Assembly (NCBI RefSeq): GCF_001294335.1
Contig: NZ_LGKG01000150.1
Location: forward strand, 16,118-80,117
Source of the DNA: Streptomyces chattanoogensis
GTDB lineage: Bacteria; Actinomycetota; Actinomycetes; Streptomycetales; Streptomycetaceae
Reading direction: 5' to 3'
DNA: 64,000 nucleotides
Positions within the stretch are counted from its first letter, which is position 1. Each line of letters opens with the position of its first letter. A program made the position numbers and the translations under genes. The notes beneath the pieces were generated by a model. That model saw only the letters and a program-made list of their open reading frames with translations, was not told the origin of the DNA and searched no databases. Shown here in pieces: positions 15,580 to 22,769 of the stretch.

Positions 15580-16031
15580 GCTACGAGGACACCGCGCTCA
15601 CCGCCGCTCACGCCGAGGTCAAGGCAGAGTTGGCCCGTACCGACACCAAGGCGTCGCTATTGCTGGCGTTCATCGGCGCGATGATGGCCGGCGCCTGGAC
15701 CGTAGCCACGAGTGTCCATCTGCCGGTTGCGTCCGTGGCGTTCGGCGCCGTGGGGGTGGCTGTGCTGTTGGCGGCTGCGGCGTTGCTGCTGCTGACGGTC
15801 CGGCCCCACCTTGGCGGGGGTCGTCCGGCTGGCTTTCCGAAGTGGGCCACGCTCACCCCTGCCGAGATGCGCGAGGCGCTCGGTGAGGATGACCGGCCGG
15901 TGCACATCGTGAACCTGTCGCGGATCGCGGTGCGCAAGTTCGTCCGGCTGCGTCGGGCCATCGACCTGACGTGCACGGCCGGCGGGCTGCTGGTGATTGC
16001 GGCGGTTGCCGCCTGGGGTGGTGGAGCATGA
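15576..16031 (+). CDS. PycTM-like (Pycsar effector domain, DUF5706) membrane protein
   Basis: A 151-residue membrane protein. The N-terminus AHAEVKAELARTDTKASLLL, followed by AFIGAMMAGAW, is the hallmark of the PycTM/DUF5706 family: a helix ending in the R/A-D-x-K-A motif, then the first membrane helix. Further helices lie at about residues 45-70 and 128-147, with a cytoplasmic segment between. In Pycsar defence such proteins disrupt the membrane after sensing a cyclic pyrimidine nucleotide, but here no pyrimidine cyclase gene is present. It is ATGA-coupled at both ends within the transfer operon, which suggests a role in mating or exclusion instead. Confidence 0.7.
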   Translation: MSYEDTALTAAHAEVKAELARTDTKASLLLAFIGAMMAGAWTVATSVHLPVASVAFGAVGVAVLLAAAALLLLTVRPHLGGGRPAGFPKWATLTPAEMREALGEDDRPVHIVNLSRIAVRKFVRLRRAIDLTCTAGGLLVIAAVAAWGGGA

Positions 16032-17233
16032 TGACCGCACCGAAGCCACTGTCCAAAGCCCAGCGGATCGTTCTCACCACCGCGTTCGTCCCCATGCTCG
16101 CGACCGGCATCGCCGGCGGGATGGGGACGTTCAGCAACATCAGCCGCGCCTACGGCGACGGCACCGCGTTGGGCGCGGTGGCCGCCGGTGAGGGTGCGAC
16201 CGCTGTTCTGGCCCTGGTGCTGCTGGGGCTGACGATGCTCGGCCAGGCCTCGCCGCTGGTGATCCGGGCGGGCCTGTGGGCCCTTCCGGCGGCGGCCTCG
16301 GTGATGGCGGCGATGGCGGCCGACGATCCGGGCCGCACCGTCATCTACGCCGTGACGCCGATGGGCATGTGCGTGAGCGCGGAAGGCATGGCGTTCCTGG
16401 CCCGCCGCATCGTGGTCCACACCGACGGCCGCGACGCCGACGCCGACCGCAGGGCAGCCAACGTCGTCCAGGCGCTGGCGTACCACCGCGCACGCTCTGC
16501 CCACCACCCCGACGGCAACGTACGGAAGCGGTCGGAGCGCAAGTCCTGGCGCCTGGCCAAGCGTGTTGGTGTCGGGGATGTGTCGCTGGGGGCGCAGCTG
16601 CTGGACATCCAGCGTGATCGCGTCACAGCAGGCGCCGACGCCGCCCTGGCCGACATGTTCACCGTGACGCGCCCCATCACAGGTCCCGTCACACCCGATG
16701 AGCCCACAGCCGTCGGCCCTGCCGTGCGGCCGGAGCTGGAGAGCGTCACACCCTCGCGTGACGCTGAAGACACGCAGGTCAACGCCGTCGAGACAAACCC
16801 TGTCACACCCAACGTGACGTCCGTGACGCCTCGACCCGTCACGCCCGTGACGGCGGAGGACGACGCGGACACGGGCGGGACCGATGCGGCTGGCCTGGAG
16901 GAGGAGCCTTCCTCTGGTGAGGCGGCCGTGACGCTGGAGGAGATCGCGTCCGTGGCGGGTGTGCCGGTGCCTGTGCCAGGGGAGCGGCTGGCGGACAAGC
17001 AGCTCGATGCCGTGCTGAGGCACCTGCGCTACTCCGCCGACCCGCCGCTGTCCTACCGCCAGGCCGTCACGGCCTTCCGCAACGCCGGATACGTCGGTGG
17101 GGAAGAGCGGGTGCGCAAGGCGTGGGGGCAGCTGATGTCCCACGAGGAGACCGACACCGTCACCGACGCCGCCGAGGCTGGCCCGAGCGAGAGCGATGGA
17201 GAGGAGGACGAGGAGGCTGGCTCACGCCCGTAG
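16028..17233 (+). CDS. Spd-like membrane transfer protein
   Basis: A 401-residue protein whose ATG overlaps the previous stop. Four membrane helices occupy about residues 12-120 (VLTTAFVPMLATGIAGG, ALGAVAAGEGATAVLALVLL, then LWALPAAASVMAAMAA, VIYAVTPMGMCVSAEGMAFL). Next comes a basic stretch with ERKSWRLAKRVG, a long Thr/Pro/Val-rich linker with VTP repeats (about 215-300), and a C-terminal soluble domain (LDAVLRHLRYSADPPLSYRQ) ending in an acidic tail. The layout fits the Spd/intermycelial-spread or SpdB-type membrane proteins of actinomycete plasmids; I infer this from position and topology, not from a motif. The clt-like repeats lie just downstream. Confidence 0.6.
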   Translation: MMTAPKPLSKAQRIVLTTAFVPMLATGIAGGMGTFSNISRAYGDGTALGAVAAGEGATAVLALVLLGLTMLGQASPLVIRAGLWALPAAASVMAAMAADDPGRTVIYAVTPMGMCVSAEGMAFLARRIVVHTDGRDADADRRAANVVQALAYHRARSAHHPDGNVRKRSERKSWRLAKRVGVGDVSLGAQLLDIQRDRVTAGADAALADMFTVTRPITGPVTPDEPTAVGPAVRPELESVTPSRDAEDTQVNAVETNPVTPNVTSVTPRPVTPVTAEDDADTGGTDAAGLEEEPSSGEAAVTLEEIASVAGVPVPVPGERLADKQLDAVLRHLRYSADPPLSYRQAVTAFRNAGYVGGEERVRKAWGQLMSHEETDTVTDAAEAGPSESDGEEDEEAGSRP

Positions 17234-17319
17234 TCCGGCACCACCAGTGATGGCCAGCCCGCCTCGTACGGGCTGGCCGTTGCTGCAACTGCCGGAAGCC
17301 GACACCACAGCGCAGTGCA

Positions 17320-17404
17320 GACCCGGCGAGCGGCCCGTGAGTGACCCGGTGAGCGGACCTGTCCGCAGACCCGGTGAGCAGATGCGGCAGCAGACCCGGC
17401 GAGC
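17320..17404 (+). repeat. clt-like locus: four GACCCGGYGAGC direct repeats
   Basis: Four copies of GACCCGG[C/T]GAGC start at 17320, 17343, 17368 and 17393, so they are spaced 23, 25 and 25 bases apart in one orientation, in a non-coding gap of the transfer operon. TraB-type translocases of Streptomyces plasmids bind clusters of 8-bp TRS repeats, GACCCGGA in pSVH1, in the clt locus. The shared GACCCGG core makes this the likely transfer origin. Confidence 0.8.
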
Positions 17405-17445
17405 AGTGCCCGATGGACCACCCGGCACGACGCCGTGCTCCCAGC

Positions 17446-17516
17446 CCGCTTTCCAGGGCCTGGCCAGGAGCACGGCCTTTCCACGGACCGAGTCGCCGGC
17501 CGCTTTCCAGGGCCTG
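17446..17516 (+). repeat. Two 17-bp direct repeats next to the clt-like locus
   Basis: CCGCTTTCCAGGGCCTG occurs at 17446-17462 and again at 17500-17516, 54 bases apart, inside the same non-coding gap (17234-17559). The purpose is unknown; it may extend the transfer or regulatory site. Confidence 0.6.
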
Positions 17517-17559
17517 CCGGCCGACCGGTCACCGCCCCATGACGAGGAGCTGTACCAGC

Positions 17560-17712
17560 ATGGCATTGCGCCGTATCTCCATCGCGCCCGCAACCCGCCC
17601 CGACCCCCGGTACGAGACGACGTACCAGGCCTCGCGCGGCGGCTGGTTCAGGGCTGAGCCCAAGCCGGTCCCCGGCACCCCCAAGACCAACAAGGCCAAA
17701 GGGGAGCGGTGA
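17560..17712 (+). CDS. 50-residue basic mobile-element protein
   Basis: ATG at 17560 follows GAGGAG by about ten bases. The product, MALRRISIAPATRPDPRYET then TYQASRGGWFRAEPK, is basic and ends Lys-rich, and fits the short basic mobile-element transfer proteins often found here in AICEs. The TGA overlaps the ATG of the next gene. It is the first gene after the clt-like repeats. Confidence 0.55.
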   Translation: MALRRISIAPATRPDPRYETTYQASRGGWFRAEPKPVPGTPKTNKAKGER

Positions 17713-17912
17713 TGGCGTTCTTCGGGCTGTTCGGCAACGACCGCACGATGGCCGACACCACCTACAGCGACCGCGAGTCGGCCTCCGAGAAGGCCTCGCG
17801 CAAGCGGCGCGAGGCCCACCACCGCAACGCGCGGGCCGCGGACCGGCAGAGCCAGGCATGGGAGGACACCGAGCGCCGCCGCCAGGACCGCTGGGGCCGG
17901 TGCGGCCGATGA
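17712..17912 (+). CDS. 66-residue charged small protein
   Basis: ATG at 17712 shares its A with the previous TGA; a GTG three bases earlier is an alternative. After a short hydrophobic start (MAFFGLFG) the sequence is highly charged and helical (SEKASRKRREAHHRNARAAD). It is ATGA-coupled to the WhiB-like gene. Function unknown. Confidence 0.5.
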   Translation: MAFFGLFGNDRTMADTTYSDRESASEKASRKRREAHHRNARAADRQSQAWEDTERRRQDRWGRCGR

Positions 17913-18181
17913 GCCGTGACCTGAAGACCGAGCTGGCCCTCGAGGAGCAGCGCACGCTTGAGGCGGTCCGCAGTGTCCGCAGCGGCTTTCACGGTGTTGC
18001 CGCGTGCTGGCAGGAGGCCAAGGCGCCGCTGTTCGACGCCGCCGGCAGCGGCCGCACCCCGACCGAAGCCCGTGAGGAAGCCGCCGCCGTGTGCGACCGC
18101 TGCCCTCTCGTCGATACCTGCGGTTTCCGTATCGCGATGCCGGGTCTGCGCTCGCGTGCGCGTGCCCGCCGCCGTCCCTGA
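17909..18181 (+). CDS. WhiB-like Fe-S cluster protein
   Basis: A 90-residue protein with the four-cysteine spacing of WhiB-like (Wbl) regulators: CW near residue 31, then CDRCPLVDTC (C-x2-C-x5-C) near residues 63-72. In between, REEAAAV corresponds to the helix that precedes the C-x2-C in Wbl proteins. The tail GFRIAMPGLRSRARARRRP is basic, as needed for DNA or sigma-factor contact, although the usual G-[VI]-W-G-G turn is not visible. Wbl proteins carry a 4Fe-4S cluster and bind the main sigma factor; a role in controlling element genes is inferred. ATGA-coupled upstream; a GC-rich hairpin follows. Confidence 0.65.
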   Translation: MSRDLKTELALEEQRTLEAVRSVRSGFHGVAACWQEAKAPLFDAAGSGRTPTEAREEAAAVCDRCPLVDTCGFRIAMPGLRSRARARRRP

Positions 18182-18192
18182 TCTCACCCGTC

Positions 18193-18222
18193 GCAGCCCG
18201 CACCCGCCTGGGGGCGGGCTGC
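18193..18222 (+). terminator. Short hairpin after the WhiB-like gene
   Basis: Inverted repeat with 9-base arms (GCAGCCCGC at 18193 and its complement ending at 18222), 11 bases after the stop. It may attenuate read-through into the downstream genes. Confidence 0.55.
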
Positions 18223-18240
18223 CTGTCCACGGAGTGTGCC

Positions 18241-18528
18241 GTGATCTCTTTCCGCCTGATCCGCCGCCCGCGCCGCCTGCGTCATCTGCGGCGCCTCGCC
18301 GCCAGCACCGCTCCCACCACCCGCCTCTACCTGCCGGGCCGCCGCCCCGTCGGCACACGGCCCAAGGTCGCGATGCCGCCCTCGCTGCCGCCCGGCTTCT
18401 ACCCCGCCACGCAGGCCCAGCCGCGCCTCGCTGCGCCGGACGGCGACGAACTCAACGTCCAGGCCCTCCTGCAGACCCTCATCGACGGCCCGGCCGCGGG
18501 CCTGCCAACGGAGGTCCGCGATGGCTGA
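18241..18528 (+). CDS. 95-residue basic/proline-rich protein
   Basis: GTG at 18241 with GGAG seven bases upstream. The N-terminal 35 residues are Arg-rich (MISFRLIRRPRRLRHLRRLA), the middle is Pro-rich, and the C-terminus is acidic and helical (ELNVQALLQTLIDGPAAGLP). The stop overlaps the next start by 8 bases, so the genes are coupled. No family recognised; it may bind DNA or the membrane surface through its Arg cluster. Confidence 0.5.
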   Translation: MISFRLIRRPRRLRHLRRLAASTAPTTRLYLPGRRPVGTRPKVAMPPSLPPGFYPATQAQPRLAAPDGDELNVQALLQTLIDGPAAGLPTEVRDG

Positions 18529-19249
18529 CAGTCCTTACTCGTTCGCCAAGGCGGACAGCGGCAGTTGGCCACTCGGCCGGCCAGAGGACGACTGCTGCAC
18601 CGGGTGCCCGATCCGTGAGGGCTGCGCCCTCGCCGCCGACACCTACGTTGTCTGCCCCATCACTGGCAGCACCCCGCCCCCGCCCCCTCCGGCCCACGTT
18701 CCCGCGGCCGATGCCTTCACCGACGAGCCCGCCGCGCGACGGTTCGACATCACGGACGTCGCCTCCCGCGGCGTCGAAGCCGCCCTCAGCGGGGCCTTCG
18801 GCTTCGGCTGGACCGACGTGGCCACCGCCCTGATCGAACGCAGCGCCGTATGGGACTCCGACGGCAACCGGGTCGACTGGGCACGGCTGCAGATCAAGCG
18901 CAACCTGCTGTGCATCGCGGTCGCCACCGCGGCCCCGATCGGCGACCACACCGCGACCGTCTGGATCGCCAATGCCCTGCGCACCTACAGCATCAGTGCT
19001 GTGTTCGTGCCTGCTGGTATGGCCCTGGGCGTCGTAATGCCGGTCATTGTCGGCCAGTTCGTCCCCGGCATCGGCGGCCTGTGCCGCGCCGCTGTCGGCG
19101 TCACCGCATTCGTCGGCCGCGCCACCTGGCGCTTCCTCACCTCGCGCATGGGCTGGGTCGTCACCCGCCCCGCCATCTGGGCCGTCATCTGCGGACTGGC
19201 CACCGCCACCTGGCGATTCGTCGTCTACCGCCTGACAGGAGCCGTCTGA
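18521..19249 (+). CDS. Membrane protein with an N-terminal CX2CX5C motif
   Basis: A 242-residue protein. The N-terminus holds CCTGCPIREGC (about residues 25-35), the same C-x2-C-x5-C spacing as the second half of a WhiB cluster site, then a Pro-rich linker. The middle is helical and soluble (ALSGAFGFGWTDVATALIER). The C-terminal 110 residues contain membrane helices (FVPAGMALGVVMPVIVG, then aromatic/Val-rich segments with WRFLTSRMGWVVTRPAIWAV). It is coupled to the gene before it and lies 2 bases before the next. A partner of the mating apparatus is likely from context, while the purpose of the cysteine motif is unknown. Confidence 0.6.
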   Translation: MADSPYSFAKADSGSWPLGRPEDDCCTGCPIREGCALAADTYVVCPITGSTPPPPPPAHVPAADAFTDEPAARRFDITDVASRGVEAALSGAFGFGWTDVATALIERSAVWDSDGNRVDWARLQIKRNLLCIAVATAAPIGDHTATVWIANALRTYSISAVFVPAGMALGVVMPVIVGQFVPGIGGLCRAAVGVTAFVGRATWRFLTSRMGWVVTRPAIWAVICGLATATWRFVVYRLTGAV

Positions 19250-19251
19250 CC

Positions 19252-19758
19252 ATGAACATCTTCGACAACCCCGGGGCCAACGCAGGCTTCGGGTCCCTCG
19301 CCTTCGCCGCCATCGGCACCGTCGTCGTCATCGCCGGATTCAAGTTCAAGTGGCTTCGGGCCAAATCCACGGTGATCCTCGTCGGCCTGTTCGTCCTGCT
19401 GGTCACCGTCAACTCAGGTGGCATCCTCGGCGAGATCGCAGGCGCCCTGCGCCTCGGCCTGAACGCCGGCGGGGAGGCGGCCGTCCACGGGGTGTCCGGG
19501 ACGACGGTCACCCCGCACGCTCCCCGGACCGCCATCACCCCCGTCTCCGCCGGTGGCGCCCTGGTCGGGCTGTGCGGGATCGCCTGGTACGGCGTAAAGC
19601 TCTTCGCCGCCAAGGGCCGCGCCAAGGACCTCAAGGAAATGGTCATCGGCGTCAGCGTCGGCGTTTGCTACGGAACCGGTCTCGGCTTCACCGGCTACTT
19701 CGTCGCCGGTGCGGTCCTGGCCGCCAACAACGTCGGCCTGTGGGCCTTCGGCGGCTGA
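19252..19758 (+). CDS. Four-helix membrane protein of the transfer operon
   Basis: A 168-residue integral membrane protein with four predicted helices: SLAFAAIGTVVVIAGFKF, STVILVGLFVLLVTVNSGG, GGALVGLCGIAWYGVKLF and MVIGVSVGVCYGTGLGFTGY continuing into FVAGAVLAANNVGLW. The loop between helices two and three is about 40 residues and Thr/Ala-rich. AGGAG lies 11 bases before the ATG at 19252. It directly precedes the translocase gene, a common place for SpdB-type proteins that support DNA spread between mycelial compartments. The assignment rests on topology and context. Confidence 0.6.
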   Translation: MNIFDNPGANAGFGSLAFAAIGTVVVIAGFKFKWLRAKSTVILVGLFVLLVTVNSGGILGEIAGALRLGLNAGGEAAVHGVSGTTVTPHAPRTAITPVSAGGALVGLCGIAWYGVKLFAAKGRAKDLKEMVIGVSVGVCYGTGLGFTGYFVAGAVLAANNVGLWAFGG

Positions 19759-19832
19759 CCGGGCCGCGACGGTCCCCCACACCCCAGCGGGTGTGGCGGG
19801 CCGCCCCGGCCCGGACCGCCGACGGAGGACAC

Positions 19833-22109
19833 ATGAGCACCCACCACACCACCGAAGTCGCCCCCTACGAAGGCGAATACGTATGGGCCGAGATCGTCGA
19901 CGACGACGCCCCCGACCCCCAGCAGGAAAAGCCCGCGACCAGCCGCGGCCCGACAGCTACCCGCGTCGCCCGGTGTGCGGCTGCCGCCCTGCGGGCCATC
20001 GCCGGAGGCACGCTTCCGGGCATACGCCACGCCTGGGCCGCCACCGCTCACTGGACGACCCTCACCTACATGTCCGACGAGGAAATCCGGCGTCGCATGG
20101 TCAAACGGCACCTGGACACCTACCTCGAGCAGCGCGAGGACGTCGCCGCGGACATCAACCGTCTCGGTAAGAAGACCCAGAAGCTGGCGCGCGACGCCGT
20201 GGACTTCGGTCTGACTGCCGAAGACGGGAACCGCCTGAAGGACCTCAGCACTCAGCTGAAGCTGCGCCGCACTGCAGGCGCTGCCCTGGCGCAGCTGCCC
20301 TTCAATCTTGCCGGGGCCCAGCCCACGCGTGAGCAGATCCGCCGGTACCGCTCCGTACGGGCCTTCGGCAGGTTCATTGGCGTGCTACTGCCCGCTGGAG
20401 CCACCGCTCTCGGCGCCCTCCTTGCCGCGCCGACCGCGGGTCTGGTGGCGGTGCCGGTACTGGCCGGAGCCGCCTGGTGGCTGGGCCGACACCCGCTCGC
20501 GCTGACGCAGCGAGCCCTGCCCGCAGACCTTGTCGGCCCCCAGGAGCTGGAACGGCCCAGCATGCCGACGGCCGGCCTCGCCGACGAAGTCCTTCAGGAG
20601 AAGCTCAAGCCGTTCCCGATCCGAGACGTGACCAGCCGCGAGGACGCCCAGGAGGCACTGTGGCGCGCCCTGGTAGCACAGGGCTGCGACATCGAAGAGA
20701 TCACAGATGTGGTGCGCGAGCCGTGGGGCTGGACGGCCCGCGTCATCTTCAGCTCCGGCAGCCCGGAAGAACTCGCCGAGACCGACACCTACCGGCGGCT
20801 GATCACGCTGCTGAAGCTGCGCCGCGACGGCCTGCTGGTGGAGACCGACCCCGATCACGGCGACACCTGCACCGTCCGGATGATCCTTACCGACCCCTTC
20901 ACACCGGAGCTGGTCGGCACAGTCCCGTACCGGGCTCCGCTGTCGATGTCGATCACCGACCTCGCCGACTACGGGGTCGCGATGGACGCAACCCCCCTCA
21001 CGTTCACCCTGGCCGGGCTGATGCTGCTGATGGTGGCCGACTCCGGCGGCGGGAAGTCCGGCGTCATGCTCGCCATGGCCGAGGTCGCCACTGCCTGCTA
21101 CGACGCCGCGACCATCAATCTGGACCCGGCCGGCACTGGCATCGGTGACCTGGAGCAGGCCCTCATCCTGAGCGCTTGCATGGACGACGATGCGATCTGC
21201 GCCGTGCTTGAGTTCCTCCTCGCCTGGTGCTCGGCTCGCGCCCGCCAGCGCGCCCGCTACGGCTGGGGCAACAAATGGCGTGTCTCCCGCGAGCATCCAG
21301 CGATCTGCGTGTTCGGCGACGAATGGCCGCAACTCTCGGAACGGGCCAAGAAGCTCCTGGTCCGGCTACTGCTCCTCGGCCGCAAGGAGGCCATCTGGGT
21401 CTATGCCGGATCCCAGTTCGGCACGAAGGACTACCTCGGCGAAGCCATCGGCCCCAAGCTCTCCGCCAAGCTCCTCGGCGCCTGCCGCCGCGTCGACATC
21501 ACCGAGCTGCTCGGCCCCGGCGCGGTCGCCGAGGGCTACCGCGCCGATCTCCTCCAGGCCGCCACCCACACCCAGGTCAACGACGCCGGACAGATCTACG
21601 GCGTCGGGTTGCCCGGCATGCCCAACAAGCCCATGCGCTACCAGGTCCGTGAAATCACCCCCGAATACGCCGCACGCGTCGCCACCGAGCGACACAAGGC
21701 GGGTCTGGTGGATGTGACTCACACCCTGACCGAAGCCGGCCTCCTCGACGAGTGGCATGCGCTACAAGAACTCTGCGCCGCCGCCGGCACCGGAAGCAGT
21801 GCAAGCGCGCCCGGTCCTGTTCCGTCGATCCTTCAGCTCCTGCGGGACATCTTCACCGCCGAGGACGACCCGGCCTACCTGACCATGGGCCAGATCCACT
21901 GCCATCTGCGCACCGCCGACCCCGACCGATGGGGCGCGTGGGACGAGCGCGACGAACACAGCCGACTCCGCGAACTCGGCAAAGCCCTCAGCCGCGCCCT
22001 CCGAGACGCGGGTGTGGAGCTGTTCTCGGAGCGGCTCAGGGAACTGGACGGGCAGCCCCGCGGCTACCGCCTGTCCGGCGTCCAGGACGCGGTCGACGCC
22101 GCCTCCTGA
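19833..22109 (+). CDS. tra: FtsK/SpoIIIE-type conjugal DNA translocase (TraB-like)
   Basis: A 758-residue hexameric-ATPase-type translocase that moves double-stranded element DNA from donor to recipient. N-terminal cytoplasmic and helical part; two membrane helices at about residues 180-220 (FIGVLLPAGATALGALLAA, VAVPVLAGAAWWLG); ATPase domain with Walker A ADSGGGKSG (Lys408) and Walker B AICVFGDEWPQL (Asp496-Glu497). The C-terminal winged-helix-like region (HSRLRELGKALSRALRDAGV, then RGYRLSG) matches the TRS-recognising end of TraB proteins. Its predicted target is the repeat cluster at 17320-17404. ATG at 19833 with GGAGG six bases upstream. Last of the membrane/transfer gene series. Confidence 0.88.
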   Translation: MSTHHTTEVAPYEGEYVWAEIVDDDAPDPQQEKPATSRGPTATRVARCAAAALRAIAGGTLPGIRHAWAATAHWTTLTYMSDEEIRRRMVKRHLDTYLEQREDVAADINRLGKKTQKLARDAVDFGLTAEDGNRLKDLSTQLKLRRTAGAALAQLPFNLAGAQPTREQIRRYRSVRAFGRFIGVLLPAGATALGALLAAPTAGLVAVPVLAGAAWWLGRHPLALTQRALPADLVGPQELERPSMPTAGLADEVLQEKLKPFPIRDVTSREDAQEALWRALVAQGCDIEEITDVVREPWGWTARVIFSSGSPEELAETDTYRRLITLLKLRRDGLLVETDPDHGDTCTVRMILTDPFTPELVGTVPYRAPLSMSITDLADYGVAMDATPLTFTLAGLMLLMVADSGGGKSGVMLAMAEVATACYDAATINLDPAGTGIGDLEQALILSACMDDDAICAVLEFLLAWCSARARQRARYGWGNKWRVSREHPAICVFGDEWPQLSERAKKLLVRLLLLGRKEAIWVYAGSQFGTKDYLGEAIGPKLSAKLLGACRRVDITELLGPGAVAEGYRADLLQAATHTQVNDAGQIYGVGLPGMPNKPMRYQVREITPEYAARVATERHKAGLVDVTHTLTEAGLLDEWHALQELCAAAGTGSSASAPGPVPSILQLLRDIFTAEDDPAYLTMGQIHCHLRTADPDRWGAWDERDEHSRLRELGKALSRALRDAGVELFSERLRELDGQPRGYRLSGVQDAVDAAS

Positions 22110-22326
22110 CCTTCCTCCGGCATCGGTCCCGGATCGGTCGGCCATTGGCCCCGAACGACTGACGAAACCGATCGCCGCCAATGCCCAGCCAATCACCAAG
22201 CCATTGGTGACCTGCGAAAACCGATCAGTCCAATCAACCCCCGACACCCCCCTCTCAGCCCACGATCCGGCCCTTCCTGGCATCTCCGGGGAGGGCCAAC
22301 CCATTCCCTCACCAAAGGACGTGATC
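22110..22326. other. Intergenic region with repeated CCAAT/ACCGATC motifs
   Basis: In 217 bases the motif CGAAACCGATC near 22163 recurs as CGAAAACCGATC near 22216, each followed by a CCAAT. ATTGG/CCAAT occurs five or six times in both orientations, including GCCATTGGCC and CCATTGGTGA. The clustering upstream of the replication genes suggests a regulatory or origin-related site; nothing is proven. Confidence 0.4.
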
Positions 22327-22668
22327 ATGCGCAGATACCTCTACCGCTGCCCGGTCTGCCGCACCACCAGCCCTGTCTGCCGGAACCGTGCCGAGCTGAC
22401 GAGCGAGAGCGACCGCCACCGCGGAATCCTCCACGGTGGCCACTACCCCGACGGTGAGAAGGCCGGCGGAGTCGACCGCCGCGGCCGCTGGTACGCCGAT
22501 CTTGGCCTCGTCGCCGCGGCGCACGCATGCCTCGCCGACGCCTACGCCGACATACCGGATCCGGGCGGCATGGGCCGTCGACTGTGGGCCGAAGCCCTGT
22601 CCTGGCTCACCCTCACAGCCACCGCACTCGGCGCGCTGTGGGCCACCGCCGCCGCCCTCCAGCCCTGA
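22327..22668 (+). CDS. Zinc-finger-like small membrane-anchored protein
   Basis: A 113-residue protein. The start MRRYLYRCPVCRTTSPVCRN has a C-x2-C pair and a third Cys, with a nearby His in RHRGILHGGH, a possible zinc site. The C-terminus, LSWLTLTATALGALWATAAA, is a single membrane helix. AAAGGA is seven bases before the ATG at 22327. It sits between the translocase and replication genes on the same strand. Proteins of this pattern recur in Streptomyces mobile elements, without known function as far as I recall. Confidence 0.6.
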   Translation: MRRYLYRCPVCRTTSPVCRNRAELTSESDRHRGILHGGHYPDGEKAGGVDRRGRWYADLGLVAAAHACLADAYADIPDPGGMGRRLWAEALSWLTLTATALGALWATAAALQP

Positions 22669-22769
22669 CCCCGCCACCGGCCTCTTCGGTACTAGGGCGG
22701 GCCGCCTCTCGCCAAAGACCGCGGCCCGCCCTGTCTCCACTCCTCAACAGACCTGTGGAGGTCTCCAGC

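Noticed and set aside
15608..17143. Long minus-strand open frame (511 codons) opposite the PycTM-like and Spd-like genes
   Set aside because: It is the high-GC shadow of well-supported coupled genes on the plus strand; its product is Arg/His-rich low complexity.
17320..17404. CRISPR-like reading of the four regularly spaced repeats
   Set aside because: Repeats are only 12 bases with 11-13-base gaps, and no cas gene is present; a clt locus fits better.
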